Part shown: in pieces, positions 27,013-35,053 of the stretch
Layout of the letters: each line of letters opens with the position of its first letter
Position numbering within the stretch: position 1 is the first letter of the stretch
Assembly: GCA_963665545.2 (NCBI GenBank)
Contig: CAXXKZ010000005.1
Span: forward strand, 35,017-99,016
Length of the DNA stretch: 64,000 nt
From: G963665545 sp963665545
Lineage (GTDB): Bacteria; Pseudomonadota; Gammaproteobacteria; Xanthomonadales; SZUA-36
Direction of reading: 5' to 3'
Notes under the pieces: model-generated
What the model was told of the DNA's origin: nothing
What the model saw: only the letters and a program-made list of their open reading frames with translations
The model's database searches: none
Made by a program: the position numbers and the translations under genes

Positions 27013-27471
27013 ATGGCGTTGTAAGACAGATATGAAACTGCCGGGCAGGACGTTGTTTCAGAACTGATCGATGGCGAAGTCATTATTGTGAATTTGGGCA
27101 ACGGTAACTATTACAGCCTGACCCAGAGCGCTGCCGTCATTTGGGAGAGCATCCAACAACACGCCACCCTGGAACACATTCAAGACCGCCTTCATATGCA
27201 GTATTCGGGCGACACAGGGGTCATGAACAAGGACCTCACAGATTTAATCCAGGCGCTGGAAGCAGAGCACCTCATTAGGTGCCAAGCCGCCTCCAAGGTC
27301 GGTTCGCAAGACGATGCGCCGGTGGCGGAAGAATTGTCTGCTCATGAAAGAGAGGCATATCAACCACCGCTGTTCGAGCGCTTCACGGACATGGAAGACC
27401 TGCTCTTGCTCGACCCCGTGCACGAGGCGGAAGATGACAAGGGCTGGCCGCATGCCAAAGGCAGTCCCTAG
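27013..27471 (+). CDS. PqqD-family protein with acidic C-terminal tail, in-frame TAA at codon 4
   Basis: PqqD proteins bind the leader of a ribosomal peptide and present it to modifying enzymes. The conserved core is DVVSELIDGEVIIVNLGNGN followed by YYSLTQSAAVIWE. This homology begins just after an in-frame TAA (27022). The likely start is ATG 27013, with AAGGAAGA upstream, giving MAL-stop-DRYETAG; otherwise a GTG at 27088 would lose the first strands. After the roughly 85-residue PqqD domain, a tail of about 55 residues contains PPLFERFTDMEDLLLLDPVH and then EAEDDKGWP, which looks like a separate short module. It lies between nucleotidyltransferase and GT2 genes. Confidence 0.75.
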
Positions 27472-27486
27472 CAAACTATCGGCAGT

Positions 27487-28178
27487 ATGACCCGTCCAAC
27501 CCCTCCCGAAATCAGCGTCATCATTGCTGTGCATAACGGGGACAGGCCCAGAGCCTTCAAAGTGTGCTGGATCAAAATCACGCTGCGCTGGAATTGCTCG
27601 TTATCGACAACGCATCTACCGATGGCACCGCGGAAATAGTCCGGGGATTTTCGTCAATTCGTTATTTCTACCTCGAAGAAAAGGGCCTGGCCAACGCGCT
27701 GAATCATGGCGTCGAGCGCAGCCAGGATGCATTCCTGGGCTTCCTGGATGCCGACGATTTATGGATTCAGAACAAACTCGCCACCCAACTTGAGAGATTT
27801 GCCGCGAACCCGTCGCTGGACATGGTGTTTGGACATATCGAACAGTTCCTATCGCCTGAACTGGAAGGCCCGGTAAAACAAAGACTGCGCATTCGGAGGA
27901 AAGAATTGCCCGGCTACGTCAAGAGTTCAATGCTCATCAGGAAGGAGAGCTTTTGGCGGGTTGGCCTATTCGACAAAAGCATGGAGTTTGCGGATTTTAT
28001 CGACTGGTACATGCGGGCACAGGAGGAAAACCTGCAGGAATTGATGTTGCCTGATGTCCTGACCCTGCGACGGATCCATGAAACCAATATGGGCTATACC
28101 GAGCGCAACCAGCGCATTGACTACGCTCGGGTGCACAAGCGAAGTCTGGACCGCAGGCGACGCTTGAGCAAGACATGA
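27487..28178 (+). pseudogene. Glycosyltransferase family 2, frameshifted near the N-terminus
   Basis: ATG 27487 gives EISVIIAVHNGD, the GT-A opening strand. Between 27540 and 27550 coding shifts to another frame, continuing QSLQSVLDQNHAALELLVID then NASTDGTAEIV, with the DxD-type FLDADDLW later. An indel, possibly a 7-nt deletion judged by family spacing, explains this. The C-terminus overlaps the next gene by ATGA. About 230 residues, short for GT2 but complete for the catalytic domain. It lies inside the PqqD/HPr-kinase-like cluster, so it may glycosylate a peptide or lipid there. Confidence 0.8.
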
Positions 28179-29188
28179 CGGCCGGTTTTCGGTCGAGGTA
28201 TCCACGCCTGTCACCAGCAGATGGTTGGCTACTGAGTGCATCCACGCAATCTAACTCCGCTGCCAAAGTCGCGTGGGACCAATGGCGGGCTCAGCGTCAA
28301 GTCGAAACCGCAGATTTCAGATCCCAGGCCATGTTCGGCATATTATACGCCAATTTGATCGCCGACCTGGGTGGCCCCGATGCGAAAAAACTCAAAGGCG
28401 TTTACAAACGGACCTGGTATGCCAATCAGTTGCTGCTTGCACAATTGCGGCCGCTTCTTGATCGCCTGGCGGCCGAGGGCATTTCGGCAGCGGTAATGAA
28501 TGACGCCTCATTGGTCGGAGGACACTATCCGGATATCGGCTATCGCGCCATTCGATGTATCGACTTTCTGGTGCATGGTGAGAACTGGGAACGGAGCGTC
28601 AAAATGGCAACAGAGGCGGGATGGAAGGCGCAGCAAGGCGAATCTTTTTCTTCGCCCACATCGTTATCAATCACGCAATTATTGGGTCCGGAGGGTCAGA
28701 GCTTGTTGATCTCGACCAGGCTGTTCACCGCCGAACCGCGAGATTATGTCGAGGCGAGAATCTGGGATGACGCCCAGACTATCGAAATTAGCGGTCAACC
28801 GGTGTTGACACTGGGAACAGTCGAGCAGCTATTGTCCCTCAGCGTCGAAGCACTCAGGGGCAAACGGCCGCCACTGTTTCCCTATGCCGACGCAATGCTC
28901 CTGCTGGATTCACTGACTTCCACCGCCGATTGGACTCGCCTGGTCTGGCGCGCCCAGCGTTTCCAACGCATCCTGCCCCTGCGCAGCATGTTGGCGTTCC
29001 TGCACACAACGCTCGGTGTCCGCCTGCCAGCCTGGGTGCTGCCGGAATTAAACAGGATGGCCATTTCGCATTGGGAATTACTGCACTACAACCAGGTTTG
29101 CGACAGCGTGCTGTTGCGATTTAAGTCAGCCTGTTTGCGGTGCCTCAGAGAATTGCGCTCGCACAGCGGTCCGAGGCTGAAGCCATGA
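28175..29188 (+). CDS. Second NTP_transf_5-like protein, degenerate active site
   Basis: 337 residues with the same overall plan as the gene at 25842. The core region reads VMNDASLVGGHYPDIGYRA followed by CIDFLV. Where relatives have Lys-Gly and Asp-x-Asp, this copy has Asn-Asp and Cys-x-Asp, so it may be a non-catalytic partner or have changed substrate. Translation is coupled by ATGA overlaps both to the upstream GT2 and to the downstream HPr-kinase-like gene, arguing for stoichiometric production of these proteins. Confidence 0.72.
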   Translation: MTAGFRSRYPRLSPADGWLLSASTQSNSAAKVAWDQWRAQRQVETADFRSQAMFGILYANLIADLGGPDAKKLKGVYKRTWYANQLLLAQLRPLLDRLAAEGISAAVMNDASLVGGHYPDIGYRAIRCIDFLVHGENWERSVKMATEAGWKAQQGESFSSPTSLSITQLLGPEGQSLLISTRLFTAEPRDYVEARIWDDAQTIEISGQPVLTLGTVEQLLSLSVEALRGKRPPLFPYADAMLLLDSLTSTADWTRLVWRAQRFQRILPLRSMLAFLHTTLGVRLPAWVLPELNRMAISHWELLHYNQVCDSVLLRFKSACLRCLRELRSHSGPRLKP

Positions 29189-30279
29189 AATCGATTGAAG
29201 CATCGGACCAGAAAGCATTTTTTGACACCATGTATGGCGACGCCAAACGGGCGGAAACGCAGGCAGGCTATAAGGACTACCACTATTGCCTTGCCGGTCA
29301 ATCAGTCTGCTTGAGAATTGCAGGCGCAGGCTTCGCCGAAAAATTGCCCACCGCTTTGTGTCACCTGGCCCGGCCAATCGCGGAAAAACCCTCATTGACT
29401 ATTCATGCCTGGGATGATGTTTCAACGCAAACGGTTCTACCCAGATTATTGTCCCGCTACCTGTCTTTTGTACAGATGCATTGCTTCGACTACCTCGGCC
29501 CGCGCAACGAGATGATCGACTTTCACGGTGACCGGATTCGAGCGCTGATGCACCTCGAGCCGGTCATCATCAGCCTGTTTGACCCCGTGAGGTCCATCGC
29601 CCTCTACTGGACAAGGGATGTGGACCAGATTCCCATCTGGGACTGGGGCACGCCCTTACGCATTATCCTGAATGAATGGGCCAGGCTTCACCAGCTTCTC
29701 CTGGTCCATTGCGGGGCTGTGGGGATAGAGCAGGGCGGGGTAATATTTGCCGGTAAAAGCGGTTCAGGCAAATCAACCTCGGCACTGGCCTGCCTGGATT
29801 ACGGCGCTTTAAAGTACGCCGGCGACGACTACTCGTTGCTGAGTGTTACGGCGCAACCTTACGTGCACAGTTTGTACAGCTCGGCCAAGCTGAAGGGCAC
29901 CTCCGACTTTGAGCGGTTCTCACACCTGTTGCCGATGGTCGCCAATCGCGATCAAATTGATGACAAAAAGGCCCTGATCTTCCTCAATGACGCTTATCGG
30001 GAAAGGGTCACTTCGGGGTTCCCGCTCCGCGCTATTGTGGTGCCGCGGATCAGTGGAATGCCCGGGAGTACTGTCGAGCCTGCCGACGCCATCACCGCCC
30101 TGAAGGCGCTGGCGCCAAGCACGCTTTTGCAACTGCCCGGCAGCGGCAAGGAAACCATGGCCGGTCTTGCCGCCCTGGTTCGCCAGGTTCCGGCTTACAC
30201 CTTGAATGCAGGCACGCAAATGCGCGGTATTGCGCAAAACGTTGAAGCCCTGCTGAAGGATCTTTGCGGGACTGTCTAA
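29185..30279 (+). CDS. HPr kinase-like P-loop protein
   Basis: 364 residues. The ATG at 29185 overlaps the preceding stop (ATGA). The C-terminal half resembles HPr kinase/phosphorylase: Walker A FAGKSGSGKSTSAL, then KYAGDDYSLL with the paired Asp. The N-terminal half is a distinct domain of about 180 residues and not the usual HprK N-domain. This is the pattern of HprK-related kinases linked to PqqD in the HPr-rel-A type systems. No HPr gene is near, so the phospho-acceptor is likely another protein, a peptide or a sugar; unknown. Confidence 0.83.
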   Translation: MKSIEASDQKAFFDTMYGDAKRAETQAGYKDYHYCLAGQSVCLRIAGAGFAEKLPTALCHLARPIAEKPSLTIHAWDDVSTQTVLPRLLSRYLSFVQMHCFDYLGPRNEMIDFHGDRIRALMHLEPVIISLFDPVRSIALYWTRDVDQIPIWDWGTPLRIILNEWARLHQLLLVHCGAVGIEQGGVIFAGKSGSGKSTSALACLDYGALKYAGDDYSLLSVTAQPYVHSLYSSAKLKGTSDFERFSHLLPMVANRDQIDDKKALIFLNDAYRERVTSGFPLRAIVVPRISGMPGSTVEPADAITALKALAPSTLLQLPGSGKETMAGLAALVRQVPAYTLNAGTQMRGIAQNVEALLKDLCGTV

Positions 30280-30284
30280 CCGAG

Positions 30285-31679
30285 ATGCTGCGCCCCATCT
30301 TCTCCATGTTTCATTCGGTTTCCGGAAAAATATTCTGGTTTACATCGACATATTTTCCGCTCTTGCACCCGGTCAGGGTTCGTGTTGAGAGGGGGTTATT
30401 GTGGTTTTACACGTTGGAGGTCCGTCTGATCCCAGACCTGTCCGACGGATACAGCAAGATCGCCAGCCTGTTGGCCAACAAGGGCCAACCCAATGAGGCC
30501 ATTGCTTACTACATCAGGGCGCTGGAAACCCATCACCCCGACAGCGCAAAAATCCATTACTTCATGGGCAGACAAAAAGCGCGGCAAGAGGACATCCCGG
30601 GGGCCATCAGCTGTTTCAAGATTTTTGTCCGCAGTGCGGCCGAAGCCAGCAACATTCAACCAGAGTTTTCACATCGATAGTCCCGGCTGGAACACGACCC
30701 GGCGTTTGACCCACATCGTTTTCACGGCTACCTCTACCTGGGAAAGAAGTGTATTGAAAGCGGATTCGAAACGCTCGCTATAGAATTTCTGAACACCTCG
30801 ATCACCCTTGAGCCGTTTGTCATTGCGGCGCACAGCGCATTGGCGGAGACTTTATATTTGTCAAACCGCCACAGCGAAGCCCTGAACGCCACCCGGTCGG
30901 GGCATTTTTTCCAGCTACGCCAGAGTCACCCGGGTACTCTAATCTCAGCACGTTCAGGAAGCCGTATCGACCAACCCGACTTCCTGATTCTGGGCAAACG
31001 CAGATGCGGGACAACCTCACTATACAGTTACCTGACCCAACACCCCTACATCACACCCGCACTGCATAAGGAATTGCACTTTTTTGACGCCCGCTACGAC
31101 CGTGGGCTGGACTGGTACCTGGCTCAATTCCCCCCGATTGGAAATCATCCGGAATTGATTACGGGGGAAGCCTCAGCCGGGTACGTTGATTCGCTGGCCG
31201 CGGCCGAGCGCATCAGGCGGCACTTTCCACATACCCGTTTTATCATCCTGCTGCGCGACCCCGTTGAGCGAGCAATATCACACTACCATATGAATGTACG
31301 GGCAGGACTTGAAACCGGTGCATTGAAGAAAACGCTGCTTGACGGGGTCGATCCTGCCGCGGACAACCTGCAGACCAATGCCTATGTGGACTGCAGCATC
31401 TATGTAAAGATGTTGCAGGTGTGGCTGGACATGTTTCCCCGCGAACAATTTCTCATCCTTCAAAGCGAACAGCTCTTTGCCGCACCAGGCCGGCTCACCA
31501 GCGGGGTATATGAGTTCCTGGGACAAGCGCCTTTTACCAGCAATGACTATCGCGTGGAGAACAAAGGCACTTACCAATCGACGAATGTCGCTCTGCAGCA
31601 GAGGTTACATGAGTATTTTCTACCGCATAATCTGGCGCTGGAAGAAATCCTCGGCATGCGATTTGGCTGGAATGACTGA
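30285..31679 (+). CDS. TPR-sulfotransferase fusion, split by an in-frame TAG
   Basis: A single frame of 464 codons with one TAG at 30678. Before it lie tetratricopeptide-like repeats (YSKIASLLANKGQPNEAIAY, then IHYFMGRQKARQEDIPGAIS). After it repeats resume (YLYLGKKCIESGFETLAIEF), then a sulfotransferase domain: FLILGKRRCGTTSLYSYL (PAPS loop), KELHFFDARYDRGLDWY, and FIILLRDPVERAISHYHMN (3'-phosphate loop). TPR-sulfotransferase fusions are known in bacteria. The second half alone could restart at 30840. It follows the HPr-kinase-like gene by 5 nt and is probably the last gene of that run. Confidence 0.82.
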
Positions 31680-31738
31680 GACAAATCCGCCAACTGAAGC
31701 CTTCTTCCAGCCGTATTGCGGCGACACAAAACGCCGGA

Positions 31739-32347
31739 TTAACGGACGCCCTGGACAGAAAGCAGGCCAATGTAGAAAGCGGCCCAAGCGTTGACTGGCA
31801 CCATGGCCACAGTCGCAATACCAATCGTGTGAATGAAGTAAGCCATGCGTTCACGCGAGATTGATTCACGATCATATAGAGGGCCAACAGTCGCGCCATT
31901 TATCAAGACGTTGCTCCAAACCTCAAGAAACAGCATGACTCCCAACAGATAGGTTGTCCCGAAAACAGTCCTCCGTCCAAAGTTATGGCGCAATGTGCCA
32001 ACCGCAACCGCAAAGGCGCTAAAGCCGTTAGCGTCGCGAATTAATTTCAACAGAGCACCAATTAATAAACTGAATAATATGAGTCGCGAATTGTCTCCCC
32101 GCGCCGAAATTGACATTATGTGTTCGAGCGTGGCCACCGGGACTCGATGCAGGGTATCCACATTGAGAATAATTTGCGCCCCAATTACGCCGATGAAAAG
32201 TGCCGGCAAGACACGTTTTGTCCACAGCGCCATAGTGATCGAAAGCACTGACGGTATCAGACTGATCAAACCCAAGTCATCTACCATCTCAAACCCCATC
32301 AGCGCTGGTGTTGAACCCATCAAAACGAAACTGAGAAAAATGAACAA
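31739..32347 (-). pseudogene. Truncated NhaC-like Na+/H+ antiporter family protein
   Basis: 202 residues with about five membrane helices. The N-terminal motif DLGLISLIPSVLSITMALWT and GVIGAQIIL, then FLEVWSNVLINGATVGPLYD, suit the NhaC/MleN-type ion antiporter superfamily. Members have about 450-530 residues; this frame stops after LLSVQGVR, so the C-terminal half is missing. It probably is a remnant left when the island assembled. Confidence 0.6.
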
Positions 32348-32419
32348 CGTGCCAAGTTGTAAGGAACAATTCGATCTGTCCCCGCGTTGAAATGTACAAG
32401 TTTTGGGCGCGGAAACTAC

Positions 32420-34480
32420 TTATCTTATTGTGTTATTTGCGAGCGTTGGATCCCATTGCCGGAACCAGTCCAGGATATACAGCGGGGTTCGGGCCGCATT
32501 GCTTGGTACGGTTGAAATGCTATGCCATTCATTATTGAAGAGGAGGAGGCGGGTTGGAATCCCCAGAATCTTCAACGCAGAATATAATTGCTCTGACTGG
32601 CCTGGAGGCGTTCGAAGATCCAGCGAGCCAGTCATGATTAGCGTCGGCGTCTTGATTTTTGCGACATGCATAATCGGAGAGTGTGCCAGCCATGGTTCAG
32701 GATTTTCCCAAAAATAGGGCCTGAAACGTCGCATACCCCAACCGACAATATCCATTGTGCCGGCAAGACTCAGCCAGTTGGTCACGGGGCACAGTGAGGC
32801 AGCCGCAGCAAACCGGTCGGTATGTGCAACAGTCCATGCCGTCAAAGCCCCCCCACCGCTGCATCCTGTGACAAAGAGCCGTCTGTTATCCACACCTCCG
32901 CGTGCGAGCGTCGCATCAACCCCGGCCATCAAGTCCTCAAAGTCCTTTTGGCCAGGAAATGCGTTGGCCACGGCGTTGCCGAACGCGGTGCCGTATCCCG
33001 AACTGCCACGGGGATTCGTATACAGGACCATATATCCGTTCGACGAGAGAATCTGATAGAACTCGTTAAAAGCGCCGTCATACATGCTGTGAGGGCCACC
33101 GTGAATGACGAGGATAAGGGGATACTTCTGTGATGCGTCAAAAGAAGGAGGTTGAACGACCCAGCCGTGCACGTCAGTACCGTCCTTTGAGACAAATTCA
33201 ATTTCCTCCAACGCACCCAATTTGCGAGATTGCAGAATGTCTGCATTTAAATCGGTGAGAAACGTCATGTTTCGGTTCATCTTGGAGCTTAGGCGTATTA
33301 CGTCTGAGGGGCGATCCGATGTCCGACCGGCTCCAAAGAGGTTGCCTTTCTTATCCAGTGAGTGGAGAGACACGAGGTGTTTACCCTGGGTGATCTGTCG
33401 TACAGATCCAGATAAGCTCCCAAAATAGGCTTGCATGTAGCCACGCTTGGCCACTGTAAAGTAGGTGCCTTGGCTATCATTCGCCCAAAGCAAGCTAGAG
33501 ATGTCACCGTCAAGATCACCCGATGCAAGTTGGCGGTCAGAGCCATCAATACTGCTTAGCCACAGTTCTCTTGACTTGTAGCTTTTGTTCGCATGTTCAA
33601 AATCGATTCCGCTGTATGCGAGACGCTGGCCGTTGGGTGAGACTCTGGGCAAAAACCAAAAGCCTTTTTCTCTTGTGATCCTGGTTATCTTGCCCGAATC
33701 GACTTTCGCGCTATAAATATAGCTCTCACCAAAGATCAAATCTGCGTCATCGTCCGCCAGACCCGCAAAAAGAATCTGCTTTCCGTCCGGAGTCCACGTT
33801 AGCCCAGTGCCATTGTCCAGACCGTTGTATCGGGCACCCACATGCCAGGATCCCGATGTGATCTGCCGTGCAGTACCACCGTCCGCGGGTATAACAAACA
33901 GATGGTCGAACCCAGATTGATTGTAGCCTCGACGATCCTGACGGTAATGAAGCTTGTCGATTATGCGCGGGGACCCGGTCCAAGTTGCCCCGTCAGGGGG
34001 GCTGGGCAGATCAATCGGCCAACTCTTAGTTGATGGCACTAACGCGCGGAACGCAATCCACTGTCCATCAGGTGACCACTTGATGTCCTTTGGGGGATTA
34101 TCAAGTTGTGAGATCTGACTGATGGATCCGTGATTGTCCATCCACTTTGTAAAAATCTGGGGTCTGTCAGCCGGCCCAGGCGCTACAAAGGCGATTCGCT
34201 GTCCGTCCGGTGACCATATTGCGCTAGATCCTTCAAGCAGAAAGTGCTTTTTGCTCCCGTCGGACCCCATCAACCAGAGTGCGGATGTTCGAACGTCTCG
34301 AAGCTTATCTGATCCTTTGCGTGTGAAGACTATTTTGGAACCATCTGGCGAAACTTGCACATCCGCGACGGATTCCAACTCCCACAGATCCTTGATTTGC
34401 AGGCCTGTCTCCGTTGTAGCGGCCGCTGACTGGATCAGCAAACCAGTAAAGATTATTATTGCGAGAGTACGTCCTAACAC
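32420..34480 (-). CDS. S9-family peptidase (dipeptidyl/acylaminoacyl-peptidase type), secreted
   Basis: 686 residues, apparently intact. A signal peptide (about 1-22, ends SAAAT) is followed by a TolB-like propeller with repeats such as VSPDGSKIVFTR, WSPDGQRIAFV, WSPDGQWIAF and WTPDGKQILF. The hydrolase domain has LVIHGGPHSMYDG, NPRGSSGYGTAFG, the nucleophile in VTGCSGGGAL, the Asp in TGSLDLRTPP and the His in NNEWHSIS. All three catalytic residues are present. It is a separate family member from the one at 1-1416. It sits beside a TonB receptor fragment, as uptake and peptidase genes often do. Confidence 0.92.
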   Translation of the reverse strand: MLGRTLAIIIFTGLLIQSAAATTETGLQIKDLWELESVADVQVSPDGSKIVFTRKGSDKLRDVRTSALWLMGSDGSKKHFLLEGSSAIWSPDGQRIAFVAPGPADRPQIFTKWMDNHGSISQISQLDNPPKDIKWSPDGQWIAFRALVPSTKSWPIDLPSPPDGATWTGSPRIIDKLHYRQDRRGYNQSGFDHLFVIPADGGTARQITSGSWHVGARYNGLDNGTGLTWTPDGKQILFAGLADDDADLIFGESYIYSAKVDSGKITRITREKGFWFLPRVSPNGQRLAYSGIDFEHANKSYKSRELWLSSIDGSDRQLASGDLDGDISSLLWANDSQGTYFTVAKRGYMQAYFGSLSGSVRQITQGKHLVSLHSLDKKGNLFGAGRTSDRPSDVIRLSSKMNRNMTFLTDLNADILQSRKLGALEEIEFVSKDGTDVHGWVVQPPSFDASQKYPLILVIHGGPHSMYDGAFNEFYQILSSNGYMVLYTNPRGSSGYGTAFGNAVANAFPGQKDFEDLMAGVDATLARGGVDNRRLFVTGCSGGGALTAWTVAHTDRFAAAASLCPVTNWLSLAGTMDIVGWGMRRFRPYFWENPEPWLAHSPIMHVAKIKTPTLIMTGSLDLRTPPGQSEQLYSALKILGIPTRLLLFNNEWHSISTVPSNAARTPLYILDWFRQWDPTLANNTIR

Positions 34481-34544
34481 GTTGCTCTAGACCATTCTGG
34501 TTCTAGGGAAGAAAGAACTAATGCCGACGTGTAATAGATGTCCT

Positions 34545-34784
34545 TTAGAAATTCACCATAAACACTGCACCAATTGTGCGCGGCCGCGTGATGGCAGCAG
34601 TACTCCTCACTCCCAAGGTGACATGCTGAAATCCGTTTGAATCCAGCAAGTTATTGACATAAAGGCTCACTGAATACCGTCCAGTGCTAATTCCTCCCCG
34701 TAGACCCACCACGGTGTAGTTCACAATCATGGTACTGGGAGGCGCCATCTGAGGACCTAGAAGGATCCATAACAACACATACAC
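34545..34784 (-). pseudogene. C-terminal fragment of a TonB-dependent receptor
   Basis: About 60 of the 79 residues match the last three strands of a TonB receptor: VNYTVVGLRGGI, RYSVSLYVNNLLDSNGF and the terminal FMVNF. No plug or upstream barrel is present; the 180 bp beyond is AT-rich and non-coding. It is a relic cut off close to the second att-like repeat. Confidence 0.75.
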
Positions 34785-34966
34785 AATTAAACTTTCAATG
34801 CTAAAAATCCTCGTGTGGGTGGCTAGATCCTGACGGCCGCTTCAAGCCAACCAAAGAGCCACGTTGTTCCCAAAACTATCGCTAAGTATTTGATCCTATT
34901 ATGGGTATATTAGGGGGTAGTTTTGGGAATTTCTCTTTTGACTGATTGATTTAATTTATTTTTATC

Positions 34967-35053
34967 CCTGGCTTCGAACCAGGTGGTCGGGAGTTCGAGT
35001 CTCTCCGGGCGCGCCATCTTAGAATTCGCCTGAACATACTTATCTCCTTTCCT
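34967..35053 (+). repeat. att-like direct repeat, copy 2 (tRNA-Arg 3' fragment)
   Basis: Matches 20572-20658; the first 50 nt equal tRNA-Arg positions 28-77 including CCA. No 5' half of a tRNA precedes it, only AT-rich sequence. The repeat runs into the 3' end of the giant minus-strand gene, whose stop codon (35040-35042) lies inside it. Confidence 0.8.

Noticed and set aside
26998..27036. Short frame MKEELDGVVRQI as the start of the PqqD protein
   Set aside because: Needs a frameshift; ATG 27013 is in frame with the PqqD core and has a well-placed ribosome site, leaving a single nonsense codon.
20622..35053. Complete integrative element with its own integrase
   Set aside because: No tyrosine or serine recombinase frame is present between the repeats; only the att footprint supports integration.
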